Below, piece by piece: positions 12,501 through 22,692 of a DNA stretch of 64,000 bases. Origin of the DNA: Nematostella vectensis. Lineage: Eukaryota; Cnidaria; Anthozoa; Actiniaria; Edwardsiidae. The stretch spans positions 11,463,181 through 11,527,180 of the forward strand of contig NC_064036.1 in the NCBI RefSeq assembly GCF_932526225.1, in the 5' to 3' direction. The position numbers and the translations under genes were made by a program. Every line of letters begins with the position of its first letter. Positions within the stretch are counted from its first letter, which is position 1. The notes below the pieces were generated by a model. It saw only the letters and a program-made list of their open reading frames with translations. It was not told where the DNA came from and ran no database searches.

Positions 12501-15500
12501 GGACGTTTATTGTCGGATTTGGCTACATACCAGAGTGATCTAGCCGGAATAGTTTTGTCTACAAATAGCACGTCTATTGAGAACTGAAAGTGGACCTTTG
12601 GCCGTTGTGTGTGTGTGGGGGGGGGGGGGGGGGGAAGGGGGGGAGGCGTTCGCACCCCCCGCCCCCGCCCCCCTGGGTACGAGTCTGATTGCATCCCCTA
12701 AAATCGTCCCTGCTTGCTGCCGACCCAATCCCCGACGTAAGAATGGCGATTGGAGCTGCTGTCAACCAAAACAGTAATCATCGCGTGCCCCTTTATTGGC
12801 TGGCTTCTTTTTAATGACGTATCCTTGGATTCATTTGAAGGGGATTAATATGCTGAAATAGCCTTTCATGTAGAAAGGAATTGCGAACGTGGATTAATCG
12901 GTCGGGGATCGTTTCCTTGGCAGATGTTTTTAAGTATAATGCATTTATTCATTACCTCGTTCAGATGCTGAATCTATTTGTTGCTGTTATCATGGATAAT
13001 TTCGAATATCTCACTCGCGATGAGTCGATCCTAGGCCCCCATCACCTCGACGAATTTGTCCGTGTGTGGTCTGAGTACGACCCTGGAGCCACGTAAGTCA
13101 CTTGATGCATTTCTTCTCGCTATTTCCCCTCCCACATGTTACGGTTATCCTTTTTGGTCGCCCATACCCCCCAGTAACCTACCCCCATCGCTACCATACT
13201 TCCAGCATCCCACCCTAAACCCATCCCTCCTACGCCCCACTGTTCAAACAACCCTACACCTACACCACCATACCTGTCACCAACCAACACTCTACACCCA
13301 TCCCTTCTACGCTCCACCCCTCTCAAGACCCTCATCCTCTCCCTTCTTCCGAGGCTAAAACCTTATGAAGAATGTATGTATGAATTATTCTGGTTAACGG
13401 ATAACGTTTCCCTTTCTCATTGATACCAAATGTTTCTTACAGCGGTCGAATAAAGCACACCGACGTTTACCATCTGATGTGTGATATGTCGCCTCCAGTG
13501 GGTTTCGGCAAAAAGTGTCCGAAGTTTATAGCATACAAGGTAAAAAGGGGATTAATTTATGCTTGCTTATGCTATTGATTTTAAACCTCATGTCAGTATG
13601 TACCAATGCGTTCTTATGGTATTGTATTCCGATTATAGGTGAGGATATACCTGGTGAGGATATACCTTGCATACTGCGTCTTAGTGTCATTTCGTACTAA
13701 TGCGTCCTTATGCGTGTGATTGCACATCACTTTAAATCGGGCGATAATGCGTATTGTATCATTACGTACCACTGCGTCCTTATGCGTGCGATTGTATAGC
13801 ACTTTATTCCAAACATGGACGATAATACGTATTATGTCATTACGTACTAATGCGTCCTTATGCGTATCAAACATGGGCGAAAATGTGTATTGTAACATTA
13901 CGTACTAATGCGTTTTTATGTGTGTGATTTCACAGCGCCTCATCAAGATGAACATGCCTATAATGGGTGATAACACCGTCCTGTTCACCGCTACGCTTTT
14001 TGCACTCATCCGCACGGCGCTTGGGATATTCAGCACTGGAGACCCCGCGTACGCTGACAGCGAGCTCAGACGCACCATCAGGCGCTTGTGGCCCAAGACG
14101 AGTAAGAAGACACTGGAAAAAATGATACCTCTTCAGTCAGGTACGAGTTGACGACGCTCCGAATAGACGCCGTTTGAAAGGATATTTCTTTTGTAACAGC
14201 ATCTTTGAAGCTCATAGCGACCTCTTCCAGGCTCATACACAGGATTGGCCGAGGGGGGGGGGGGGGGGGGGGGGTGCGCAGTCATAGATATATGGAAAAA
14301 GCTTAGTATTTGAAGATACCTCCATAATATATTACCAACTTTACCTACTTCTTTATTGAATTCTCTTGTCAGAGGGCTTATGATTTTACAATTTGTATGA
14401 TTCATAAATGAACGCGTGATAACCTCAAGGGCGCGGGTGGACTCTAATCAACAACTCTTCTAAGAGCTTGCTTTTTACTAGCGTTCTTGTATAAAGCAAT
14501 ATATAAAGTATGTTCCAGCATGTCAAGCAACAAGAATGTATTGGCTGGCTTGATCTGAACTAGGCTATGCCGTCATTGATGATCCTTTTTAATTTCAGTT
14601 CTTAGCTCTCAGCAAATGACGATCGGGAAGATCTACTGCGCGAAATTGATTTACGAAAACTATAAGCACGCCAAAAAGAAGCGAATGGAACGGAAGAAAA
14701 AGGTGACCAAATAGACAAAAAAACATACTGTTTATTTCATTTATTTTGTAAAATGCTTTATTTATCTTTTTGTATTGTGAAAAATATTAATCCCCTCCAA
14801 TAATGCAAATACATTTTATCTTGGCAGGGTCGACGTCCGTCGCTGTTTCGGCGTTTTGTCGGGGCATTTCGGAACAACCCATCCAATTCGGAAGCCGAGG
14901 ACGAGGAATCGGAACTACGAGCACCGCCCGATTATCTGAGCCACCGTCGGCGATCCAAGACGCTGTCTTCTCTCCCAACATTGTAAGGTTTGCTGTTCAT
15001 CTTTTTTTGTCGCTACTGAGGTATAAATTCCAAGCAAGGAATTTTTCAATTTTCCGATCTTTTTATTGCATGGCTGCCTTATGTATTTTACTTCAAGTCT
15101 TCTTAAAGCACTTACTAAAAAGTGCGCATCTCGTCTTTTCGCCCATTTGAAATGTAGTAATATTCTTATATTTTCAACAATTTTTAACTGTAGGGCTCAT
15201 TCTTTGATTCAATATTTGCGGTTTTTTATTTTCATGCAAAGCAAAATCTTGCAAGAAAAAATAAAGCAAAAGCAACACAGAAATTTCCATGTTTACAGAA
15301 ATAGAGTAAAATAAGACGTTATCCCCTTTACAAATTGAATAGAAACAATGAAAGGAATAAAGGGTGATTTCAATGAGGAAAACATCTCTTAATTCACCAT
15401 TAATGGTTGATATTACAGCATCCACAACGAACCAGAAACCACTACAAACAACAAGAGGAGAATGCATAGGTCACTCAAATTTTTTCGAAGGCCGTTTGGA

Positions 15501-18500
15501 CGCACCGAAAGCAATAGTGACACCGACGAGGCTAGAAGTGCCAGGAAGACGGTCCACTTCAAGGTGATCCATTTAGCCGTCGACTCTAAGGGAGAGGGGG
15601 ACCGGTTGTGTTTTTTTTTTTTTTGCCTGTGATTCTTTTTTTTGGGGTGGGGTTAACATAGGAAAGGGTATACCAGGCACACGTGTTTCTACCTCATACT
15701 CTACCTACTATTTACCCTTCTTTCCCTTGTATTTCATACAGACCTCCCATTGTTGGTTATATCCTCCTCGGTTGCTTTTTGTTAGGTTTGTGATGCCGGT
15801 GACGTTAGATTTAGTTAGTTTGGGACACAGGTGACGCTTGGTGTATTGAGTGCGTGCAAGCGATATGCTTTTTATGGGGAAATCGTGACATTGTGCGTGA
15901 CACCTATATGCTTTTTATGGGGAAATCGTGACATTGTGCATGACACCTTTATGCTTGTTGTGGGGAAATCGTGACATTGTGCGTGACTCCTATATGCTTG
16001 TTGTGGAAAGAGCGTGACATTGTGCGTGACTCCTATATGCTTGTTGTGGGAAGAGCGTGACACCTTTATGCTTGTTGTGGGAAGAGCGTGACATTGTTCG
16101 TGACACCTATATGCTTGTTGTGGGAAGAGCCTGACATTGCGCGTGACACCTATATGCTTGTTGTGGGAAGAGCGTGACACCTTTATGCTTGTTGTGGGGA
16201 AATCGTGACATTGTGCTTGACTCCTATATGCTTGTTGTGGGATGCGCGTGACATTGTGCGTGACACCACTATGCTTGTTGCGAGAAGCGCGTGACATTGT
16301 GCGTGACACCACTATGCTTGTTGCGGGAAGCGCGTGACATTGTGCGTGACACCTTTATGCTTGTTGTGGGAAGAGCGTGACATTGTGCTTGACTCCTATA
16401 TGCTTGTTGTGGGATGCGCGTGACATTGTGCGTGACACCACTATGCTTGTTGCGAGAAGCGCGTGACATTGTGCGTGACACCACTATGCTTGTTGCGGGA
16501 AGCGCGTGACATTGTGCGTGACACCTTTATGCTTGTTGTGGGAAGAGCGTGACATTGTGCGTGACACCTTTATGCTTGTTGTGGGAAGAGCGTGACATTG
16601 TGCGTGACACCTATATGCTTGTTGTGGGAAGAGCCTGACATTGCGCGTGACACCTATATGCTTGTTGGGGGAAGCGCGTGACATTGTGCGTGACACCACT
16701 ATGCTTGTTGCGGCAGGTGCTGGTGCGTTTCGCTTAGAGGTGCGGCCACACCATTTCCAATCTTGTAACTTCCCTCACCACCGTCCAATAGTCTCGGTGT
16801 GGTGATTACAAATTCTGATCTTGTTTCTCTAGGACGCACCAATGGATCTGACAGACATCAACCCGACCATCATAAGCACAGACACCGAGGACGACGACCA
16901 AGGTGAACCAGTGAACAGAAAGCGCAAACCCTCCAAACTCGGCTATAAAAACCCTGTGGTAAATATTCCCAACGCCATTATTCATTTATTCATATTATTT
17001 CATCCAAACTCGGCTATAAAAACTATATGGAAAATATTCCCAACGTCATTATTTCTTTGCATTTCCAACACATTTGGAGGGGGAGGGGTGAGTTATCCGG
17101 CTATAGGCGGGTCCAAAATTCTATATTAAATAATATATTGGAGTTCATGATGGGATGCTATAACTGTTCTTGAAACGCGAGGGACAGCTGTGGCGTACCC
17201 AGGGGTGGGTCATTGGGTCCAGTAACCACCAATTTGCTTTCCTGGACTAGTAACACGTTGATGCACGGGTAAGAACGCGATATACCTTCGACTGTTAAAC
17301 AAAGTGCAAAGGCGATGCTCGAATGAATGCATGATACTCTAAAACCCTCACACGCCACCTTAAGCCCAGTTATGTCCATTTTTATGTTTGGCTCCAAGAG
17401 CTTATTAAACATACATAAGCACCTTAAAATCTATTATTTATAGATTATATATGCATTGTGATACTCAGCGAAATCCCGCTAGCCAAATTAGTCCGATACT
17501 TGTTTGAAGCCGTTGATTGATAAAATGCAAAAACAAACGAAACATGACTAAAGTAATCAGTAACTATGGTAACCACTAACCCTAGTGAATTATTTGATTA
17601 ATAAAAGCTTAAGGAGTACTAATAGGCATGTACGCGTAACCTGACATAAGCAACTTCACACCCAACTTCATACGCCAAGTCAAGCAATAGTTCTTCCTAG
17701 AATATGCTCATCTATTTCTTCCTTATTCAGAATGCTTCATGATAACTTCCAGAGTAGTATAATTGGGACCGAATTGCCTCATTTTGGTAAAACAATTAAA
17801 GGATTAAGACCTTTAAATGTTCTTCACATGACTATTGGAAGTTCTGGCTTTGTCTTCTTTATTCTTGCTCTACTCTTCTACTTCTGCCTTCTTCTCTATA
17901 TTTTTTCGTGACATACGTCGAAAACGACTTTTCTGCAATAATGAATCTCTCAAAAGTGAGTTAATTTGTTCCTTCGTATACTACTTGTAGGAAGATGTCG
18001 GGTTTGCGCTTTCGTCTTTAGACGTTCGTGTATTGACTGCTTGTATTTGTTTGATATAGGGGAAATTATTCAACACGTGATTTAGGTCAGTGAGTATATA
18101 AGATGTTGAGTGAGTATGTAAGATACCGATGTGGTTATACATTTGTCGCCCCCTTTTTTTATATGGCATTTAACAAACTTAAAACAACTGCTCGTAAATA
18201 TAAGAGAATATGCAAAAAAAAGTATATTGGATAACATAAAGATGAAGACTTATAATAGCATCCGTTATTTAAACACTAACCAATCGTACTCTAACTTGAA
18301 TTAAAACAAAATGCTTATAAGATCTATTTAAATTTCATTTAGCTTATTTTTAAGCCTTCTATAGTTGATGACTCTCGGCAGCCAATTACACGAATTAACA
18401 GACTGTTAAAAAATTAACCGATCAACAGCTGAGAAACAAAAGGGCTAGTCATTAGCGATTTATCTTGATACTGTTGTATAAATTTTTGTTTTGGAAAACT

Positions 18501-19583
18501 GATTAGATTTTCTATTTTTGAAATGCAGTCGCTATCATTTGGATTGTTCGCTCTGTTATGAATGTGTCTTTTTGTAATGTGTACTGTACGTGACAATTTG
18601 CGTGACACCGGCAATGCTTGACGTTGTGTGTTACCATGTTAGTAACGCTTGTGGTTGAGATAATCGTGTGTAGTAATGTACGGTAACGTTCTCTGGTTGT
18701 CGTGACTGTGCATCTTTGTGTGACATCGTGACGCTTATTGCTGTCACGATTAGATTGCCTCTAGTCTCTTACTTTGCGCACGTCCGTATAGCAGGGGTGA
18801 CATATCCAAAAACGTTTTAAATTATATTGATGATCGAATCTATTAATTCTTTTGGCATGATCTCTCATGTTTTTATACGTGCACTTGCGCCATAGTTTTT
18901 TCGGCTCCGCTTTCTTTGGGTGCGTGCATAGGATATCTTGTATTACGGATGTGCACTAAGGTAGAGATAGCAAGAAAACTGTTGCCCTTCTGGCAGAGGT
19001 TTCATTTTCTTTCGCACGCGTTGACGAGTAAAGAAACTCGGTACAGCATGCGCAAGAAAATAAAACCACTACTCTCAGAGTGACAACTTCTTGTTGAGTC
19101 TGTCTCTTGTAGTCAAAACTCTATGATTTCGGACCGCATGAGGTCGCCGCCATTACAGCGCGAGACATAATGTAACAGCTTACTCCCGCTTGGTCGCAGG
19201 CATTAGAAGATGCTCAGAGTGAGATAAGCAGTTCCATGGAGAGTCATCCATCACGCTCGTCCCAGGACCCCCAGTCGCCGCTCTCACCTCCCATGGTGCA
19301 TATCGAGCTACACCCCCCGCTCACGCTTGAGCCCCAGTCTCTCGTTGTCAACGATGACAGGGGGATGATGCGACTGGACCCGTTCCCTGACGTAATCAAA
19401 TCTGCAGCGAACAGCCCAATCACCGAGTTCTTCCCGCGGGTCGCTCCCGCTAATCCCGCGGAACGAAGATCAAGGGAAATCATCAATCAAATAAATGAGG
19501 AAATAACTCAAGCCGTGCGTAGTGGGCAGAGTGCATACTTTATATTTGGAATGTTTGATAATGATGAAGAAACGTGGTGTTAA
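503..19583 (+). CDS. CACNA1 (Cav2-like): Voltage-gated calcium channel alpha-1 subunit, Cav2 type (3' part, 24 exons)
   Basis: Pore-forming subunit of a presynaptic-type calcium channel; the window holds the last 1023 residues. Exons: 503-632, 1693-1752, 1938-2044, 2517-2634, 2774-2881, 3038-3090, 3206-3266, 3441-3541, 3960-4161, 6077-6241, 6888-6995, 7252-7335, 7985-8113, 11177-11242, 11636-11730, 11996-12137, 12965-13092, 13443-13539, 13936-14140, 14599-14702, 14828-14982, 15419-15563, 16833-16958, 19200-19583. All introns are GT-AG and phases agree throughout. Domains III and IV are complete, with pore motifs STGEGWP and ATGENWH supplying two selectivity-filter glutamates. [18 protein letters not shown] and [12 protein letters not shown] mark the post-IVS6, EF-hand and IQ regions of Cav1/Cav2. 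The C-terminus ends in ETWC, resembling the acidic-x-WC PDZ ligand of Cav2 channels, which favours Cav2 over Cav1. Domains I and II and the start lie upstream. Introns carry many repeats and one long transposon. Confidence 0.95.
611..1550. repeat. Minisatellite, 88-95 bp unit, about ten copies, seeded by an exon-donor junction
   Basis: Unit starts (CGTACCA) fall at 721, 816, 904, 999, 1087, 1175, 1263, 1351, 1446 and 1534. Spacings are 88 bp, or 95 bp when a 7-bp CAACAGC block is present. Each unit starts with a copy of the last ~24 nt of the coding exon 503-632 and its donor region, followed by a C-rich block. The long minus-strand open frames over it are a by-product of the repeat. Confidence 0.9.
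2070..2460. repeat. Degenerate ATC/CAT trinucleotide tract
   Basis: About 390 bp of impure (ATC)n with interspersed ACA and TTA, in the intron after exon 1938-2044. It gives Ile/His/Asn-rich and Asp/Met-rich open frames on the two strands that are not genes. Confidence 0.8.
5166..5327 (+). CDS. Possible 53-residue single-pass membrane microprotein nested in a channel intron
   Basis: An ATG at 5166 in good context (A at -3, G at +4) opens 53 codons to TGA at 5325-5327. Residues 2-26 are a clean hydrophobic segment ([18 protein letters not shown]), followed by a hydrophilic, aromatic tail ([19 protein letters not shown]). An in-frame stop lies at 5133-5135, so this is the first ATG of its frame. 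The block at about 5050-5330 is less AT-rich than the surrounding intron. It does not fit the channel: no splice sites join it in frame and Cav2 has no extra segment here. I do not recognise the protein. Other frames over the same block are also open, so it could be a retrocopy or chance. Confidence 0.3.
   Translation: MALVALVVASIVVAIVAVLTVGAVLSWKVTTKDEEGVETWRYAAYYPFAMPYI
6004..6090 (+). repeat. Tandemly duplicated 3' splice site (44 bp, two copies)
   Basis: The pyrimidine tract, the AG and the first coding bases of exon 6077-6241 occur twice, with acceptors at 6031-6032 and 6075-6076. Only the second keeps the frame. Use of the first adds 44 nt and reaches a TGA at the ATTTGCGATGA segment. 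Confidence 0.8.
6296..6800. repeat. Minisatellite, ~24 bp unit (ACCTGTTGCGTTACATGTGTT)
   Basis: About twenty imperfect units, beginning about 50 bp after the donor of exon 6077-6241. The unit is not a multiple that excludes stops, so three overlapping plus-strand frames (Cys/Leu/Val-rich) stay open; they are artefacts. Confidence 0.85.
8161..10520. mobile_element. 2.36-kb DNA transposon with long imperfect terminal inverted repeats
   Basis: The left end TAGTCCAGCGGATATGTG is mirrored by CACATATCCGCTGGACTA at the right end. The inverted similarity continues inward for about 200 bp with high identity (blocks TTGAATTGCGCACTTTTTGC and GATTTGGCCGCCATTTTGAA on both arms). It continues more weakly to about 8600 and 10020, where GATAAGCTATGGAGCC is still shared. 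The terminal TA on both sides may be a target duplication. The centre carries a decayed minus-strand reading frame. The element sits in the channel intron between the IVS4 and IVS5 exons. Confidence 0.8.
9065..9640 (-). pseudogene. Decayed transposon-borne ORF with a cysteine-rich (CXC-like) C-terminus
   Basis: Two minus-strand frames read as pieces of one protein: [20 protein letters not shown] at about 9360-9460, then a cysteine cluster [22 protein letters not shown] at about 9130-9190. This order, a QHTKRAxYQ-like motif before a CXC-type metal-binding cluster, is familiar to me from unnamed transposon-associated proteins in invertebrates. The two parts are in different frames with no splice signal between them, so the copy looks dead. 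It lies inside the inverted-repeat element 8161-10520. The family assignment is recollection, not a search. Confidence 0.5.
11330..11545. repeat. Degenerate ATC/ATA trinucleotide tract
   Basis: Impure (ATC)n repeat, similar to that at 2070-2460, in the intron after the IVS5 exon. Confidence 0.75.
11805..12015 (+). repeat. Tandem partial copies of the domain IV filter exon with decoy acceptors
   Basis: Upstream of exon 11996-12137, its acceptor and first ~25 coding bases occur in degenerate copies. Decoy AGs lie at 11861-11862 and 11923-11924, and a third, more worn copy starts near 11810. Spacing is 62 then 71 bp. Both decoys enter the correct phase and read R-A-x-x-G-E-N-C followed by TAA, stopping just after the filter glutamate. 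Confidence 0.8.
12313..12687. mobile_element. MITE, family with CAGGCCCGTACCCAGG ends and a poly-G centre
   Basis: The left end CAGGCCCGTACCCAGG is mirrored by CCTGGGTACGAGTCTG. Inside are long G runs and the blocks GTGCGAAATCCGAAAAAGTGG, TTTGTCTACAAATAGCACG and TCTATTGAGAACTGAAAGTGG (the last two near 12552-12592), all of which recur in the copies at 21549-21840 and 51676-51986. Confidence 0.75.
13595..13935. repeat. Minisatellite seeded by the acceptor of exon 13936-14140
   Basis: Units of the form TTACGTACTAATGCGTCC, TTATGCGTGTGATT recur at about 13680-13935. The last unit supplies the pyrimidine tract and AG of the real acceptor (13934-13935). Confidence 0.7.
15870..16715. repeat. Minisatellite, ~43 bp unit, about twenty copies
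   Basis: The unit reads GTGACATTGTGCGTGACACC then TATATGCTTGTTGTGGGAAGAGC. Some units are shortened by loss of a CATTGTGCGTGA block. It ends about 115 bp before exon 16833-16958. Worn, scattered copies of the same motif (GCGTGACACCGGCAATGCTTG) recur at 18595-18760 in the next intron. Confidence 0.9.
16940..17060 (+). repeat. Direct duplication of an exon-donor junction
   Basis: The last ~20 nt of exon 16833-16958 plus the following intron (CCAAACTCGGCTATAAAAAC ... AATATTCCCAACG.CATTATT) are repeated about 72 bp downstream, starting at 17004. The second copy has lost the donor GT. Confidence 0.7.
17061..19199. other. Last intron of the channel gene (remainder)
   Basis: AT-rich, with no exon recognised. 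It holds worn minisatellite relics at 18595-18760 and a possible MITE relic near 17190 (GCGTACCCAGGGGTGGGTC). The flanking exons are both in phase 0, so they join directly. Confidence 0.6.
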
Positions 19584-20425
19584 GGTGACCTTGAACTGGT
19601 GGTGGAGTACCCAGATTACCTGTTGTTTACCGGCAGGGTATTATCAACTGGGGCACTCCAATATTGATGAGGTATCCCGACGTAAAAAGAGTCTAAAAAG
19701 CGCATGCAAGGAGAAACATGGATACTCTAGTAAAATTACTCTAGCCGTGTAATTGGCACTTTGCGTTTAAGAGACTTGGATGCCACGTAACCAAACAACC
19801 GACAATTCTCTTAACAAGGGTATAAATAATTTAGATAAAAATTAACAAAGAAAAATCAAAACAGCCTAAATAGCACGGTTGTGGAATCGAAAGATGAACG
19901 AGTTGAATTGCCTGTAAAAGTTTGTCATATCAAACCCTTCGTACCTGCTGTAAACCATGACAGGAAGGCGTCTAGGGCTTTTTATTTCACTACAATCGCT
20001 GTTAAAACCCATAAAATCATACTATATTTATTAAAAACATGAAGATAAAAAAAGAGGTGTAGCCATATTTTTCAGACATTTCAATATGGCCGACCAGGAC
20101 CAATTGTCCATGGCAATATAAAAGTGTGGCTACGTCTCTATCTGGCAAAGCATTAAAAGCGCAGCCAATAGCTGTGATTAGAGGATTTTATTACCTGACT
20201 ATGTGCAATTTTATAACAGAGAAATTTAATAAATTTTATATTAAAAGGAGGTAAACGTGTTCAATGACTTAAGTTTGCAGTAGTTCTATTTAGTGTTTTA
20301 ACATTTTAATATGTAAAAATAGTACATCGATCTTCAGAGGGGTAGATCGCTTTTACTGGAGTTCTTTCGATGTTGAGTCGTTTCTGAAAAACCGGGTAAT
20401 ATTTCAGGACCACATACCCGTATCC

Positions 20426-20842
20426 CTAGGGGGGGGGGGGGAAGACACCGATAAAAACAGACGGGGGTGATCGTTATTATCGCAACTGAAAGGATAGGGT
20501 GCCGGAGTAGTCTCTGTAATTGCCAAAAGCCCATATTGCAAAATCGATTTTAAACCTCAAGGAGGGTACTTTGGGCGTGGTCAAAAGAAATTGTTACCCC
20601 TAAGAGATGGCAATTTAGGTGTGGTCCAAAGAATTTTTTAATCTAAAAGATGGCAGAATCGGAAAAAAAACCCTTAAACACCCCCTTAGGAATAGCAATT
20701 GTTCGATTTTTATACCCTAACTGATAACAGAATCGAAAAAAAATCCTTCAACATCCCCTAAGGTATGACAGTTGGTCAAAATCTTATACCCTAAAAGATG
20801 TGACGATCACCCTCGTCTACTTTTCTGGAGAGCCCCCCCCGG
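20426..20842. mobile_element. MITE, GACGGGGGTGATCGTC family, copy 1
   Basis: The left end (G run, then ACAGACGGGGGTGATCGTT) is mirrored by the right end (GATCACCCTCGTCTACTTTT, then a C run). Inside, the short motif CCCTAA(A/G)AGATGG recurs several times. Other copies are at 23430-23765 and 57361-57740. Confidence 0.65.
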
Positions 20843-21069
20843 GCCCGTATCACTAGCGGGGGTCGAGGTCCCACCCCTTTAGGGTTAGTGACTCCTTTTC
20901 GAGAATTTCTCGTTATTGCCATTTGATGAATACTAGGTTGGGCTTTTGTAAGAATCGACTTCTTTCTGTAAGAGTGGTGAACAATATACCATAGTAAAGC
21001 TGGCAGGCAACTCAGCAGGCAACTCGGTGAAGTTAGCAGGCAACTCAAATGTGATGATTTGTGTAATAT

Positions 21070-21416
21070 CTCGGTAGGTATATGGCCGATTGTCACGAAA
21101 TTTTGACACGATTGTACAAAAAGTACAACATTTTTTCCCACGGTCACGTGATTGATGACGTCATGAAAATAACTAATAAGGCGTTGTCTTCGATATTACA
21201 TTTGTACAATTATGTTAAAGTTTGATGATTATCGGTGAAAATGGGACGTAGATATTGCGACAATTGTGATGTAACGACTTGCCTGCTGGAACGTTCAACG
21301 TCACACAGTCACGTGATTAATAATATTTGATATCATACATGCATGAATATGTTTGTTGTACTTTTTGTACAATCATGTCAAAATTTCGTGACAATCGGCC
21401 ATATACCTGCCGAGAG
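21070..21416. mobile_element. MITE with ~65-bp terminal inverted repeats
   Basis: The left arm CTCGGTAGGTATATGGCCGA, continuing TTGTCACGAAATTTTGACAC, is mirrored almost perfectly at the right end, including the TGTACAAAAAGTACAACA palindrome. The unrelated centre contains a second inverted pair around CACGTGATT. Confidence 0.75.
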
Positions 21417-21548
21417 TAGGCCGGAGTAGTCTCTGTAATTGCCAAAAAGCCCACATCAGAACCTAAAATGAAGGAGGAGCACAGAGGGTTTACTTTTGCG
21501 TTTAGCGACTAGGCACGAACCTGTGACCACATGCACAGAGTACTGCGT

Positions 21549-21845
21549 CCAGGCCCGTAACCAGGATTTTTCTTGGGGGGGGGGGGAGGGTGAGTGCAAA
21601 ATCCGAAAAACCTTATTTTTCCGTGGGGGAGGGGAGGGGGAGCAGTTCTCTGATAAAAATCTATCCACCTCCGAAAGAACAAAATGGATTTTTAGTGCCT
21701 TTCCAGTATCTCCACGGGACGTTTATTGTCGGATTTGGCTACATACCAGAGTTTGAGTTTTGTCTACAAATAGCACATCTATTGAGAACCAAAAGTGGAC
21801 TTTCGGCCGTTGTGTGTGGCGTCGGTTGGTTATCGGGTCTATTTT
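21549..21845. mobile_element. MITE, CAGGCCCGTACCCAGG family, truncated copy
   Basis: The left end CAGGCCCGTAACCAGGATTT, the G run and the GTGCAAAATCCGAAAAACC and TCTATTGAGAACCAAAAGTGG blocks match the copy at 12313-12687. The right terminus is missing where the LINE fragment begins. Confidence 0.65.
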
Positions 21846-21876
21846 GTGTATTTGGGAACATGTCATCTTGAAGGGG

Positions 21877-22340
21877 ACTTATCTCCTTCAGAGTACGCTG
21901 CTCCTGTCTGGGCCTCCCTTCCTGAGTACCTTGCAGAGCTTATCGAAACAGTACAACGAAAAGCTATTCGAATAATCTACCCTTGCCTTAGCTATGAATC
22001 AGGGCTCAAAGTAGCAAAAATGGACTCACTTACAGTCCGCAGAGCAGAACTGTGCCGTCGATTCATGGCCAAAGCAAGATGCACTGAGCCTATAAAATAT
22101 ATAATACAATCTGGGACTGAGGTCGCCCATGGTTATTCGCTAAGGGGGGGTCGCAGCCGTTTGGATAAATCAGTTGGTGTAACTGAAAGGTATAATAACT
22201 TTATCACAATTCGTTTCCAGTAGTTATGCCAGTATTTATTTATACATTGTTAAGTGTAGTGTGCATCGGCCGACATACTGTAATTTAGCTTATGCTACAA
22301 AAGTATGAATAAACGATTATTATTATTATTATTATTATTA
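21877..22340 (+). mobile_element. 5'-truncated non-LTR retrotransposon (CR1/L2/jockey-like RT C-terminus)
   Basis: An open frame from about 21880 to the TAG at 22221-22223 reads SEYAAPVWASLPEYLAELIE, then VQRKAIRIIYPCLSYE, typical of the C-terminal end of LINE reverse transcriptases (YxxPVWxxLPxYL...E.VQ+RA). The ~120 bp tail ends in (ATT)n at 22315-22340, a common LINE 3' end. Only about 110 residues remain, so it is inactive. Confidence 0.8.
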
Positions 22341-22692
22341 GAGAGTGGCATTATTTGCTTCTGGGAAAACGGGGACGCTTTCAACTGTTGCAAGAATAAA
22401 AGAGTTATAATTTATCCCTGTTATTTGTTTTATATCTTGTTTTGCTAGTTGGGTATGCAATAAAAGCCTTTTTCTAGAAGTAAAAGTCCGTGATAGCGTG
22501 GTGTTTGCAAGGCGAGAGGTACACATCGGACTATAATAAAATGCAAGTGTTTAGATACCCACCGATAATTTATTTATACTTTCTATATATAGAAATAGAA
22601 AAAAGCATATCTAATATATAAGGCAATGGCGCCTTGTAATACAATGATATTATAAAGCCACAAAAGATTTTGATATTTTGTATTGCACCAAT

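Larger units (their letters stand above)
6077..13092 (+). other. Cav2 homology domain IV (eight exons)
   Basis: The III-IV linker and IVS1 are in 6077-6241 ([15 protein letters not shown], then [18 protein letters not shown]). S2 is in 6888-6995, S3 in 7252-7335, the S4 sensor in 7985-8113 ([19 protein letters not shown]), S5 in 11177-11242 ([20 protein letters not shown]), the pore helix in 11636-11730 and the filter TGENW in 11996-12137. S6 is split between 11996-12137 and 12965-13092 ([18 protein letters not shown]). The glutamate of the domain IV filter is present. Confidence 0.93.
12965..19583 (+). other. Cav2 cytoplasmic C-terminus: EF hand, IQ region, basic tail and PDZ ligand
   Basis: The EF-hand-like and pre-IQ segments span 12965-14140. 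The calmodulin-binding IQ region is exon 14599-14702 ([20 protein letters not shown]), followed by arginine-, lysine- and serine-rich exons at 14828-14982, 15419-15563 and 16833-16958 that resemble no domain I know. The last exon, 19200-19583, is serine/proline-rich and ends [10 protein letters not shown] before a TAA at 19581-19583. The tail is far shorter than mammalian Cav2 tails. Acidic-x-WC ends of Cav2 channels are reported to bind PDZ domains of active-zone proteins; that this one does so is inference. Confidence 0.85.

Noticed and set aside
12281-12694. Proline-rich minus-strand frame
   Set aside because: Arises from the poly-G/poly-C tracts of a MITE.
15872-16699. Ser/His/Gln-rich minus-strand frames
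   Set aside because: Translation of the 43-bp minisatellite.
15870-16715. Possible CRISPR-like array
   Set aside because: The units are head-to-tail copies with no unique spacers, in an animal intron.
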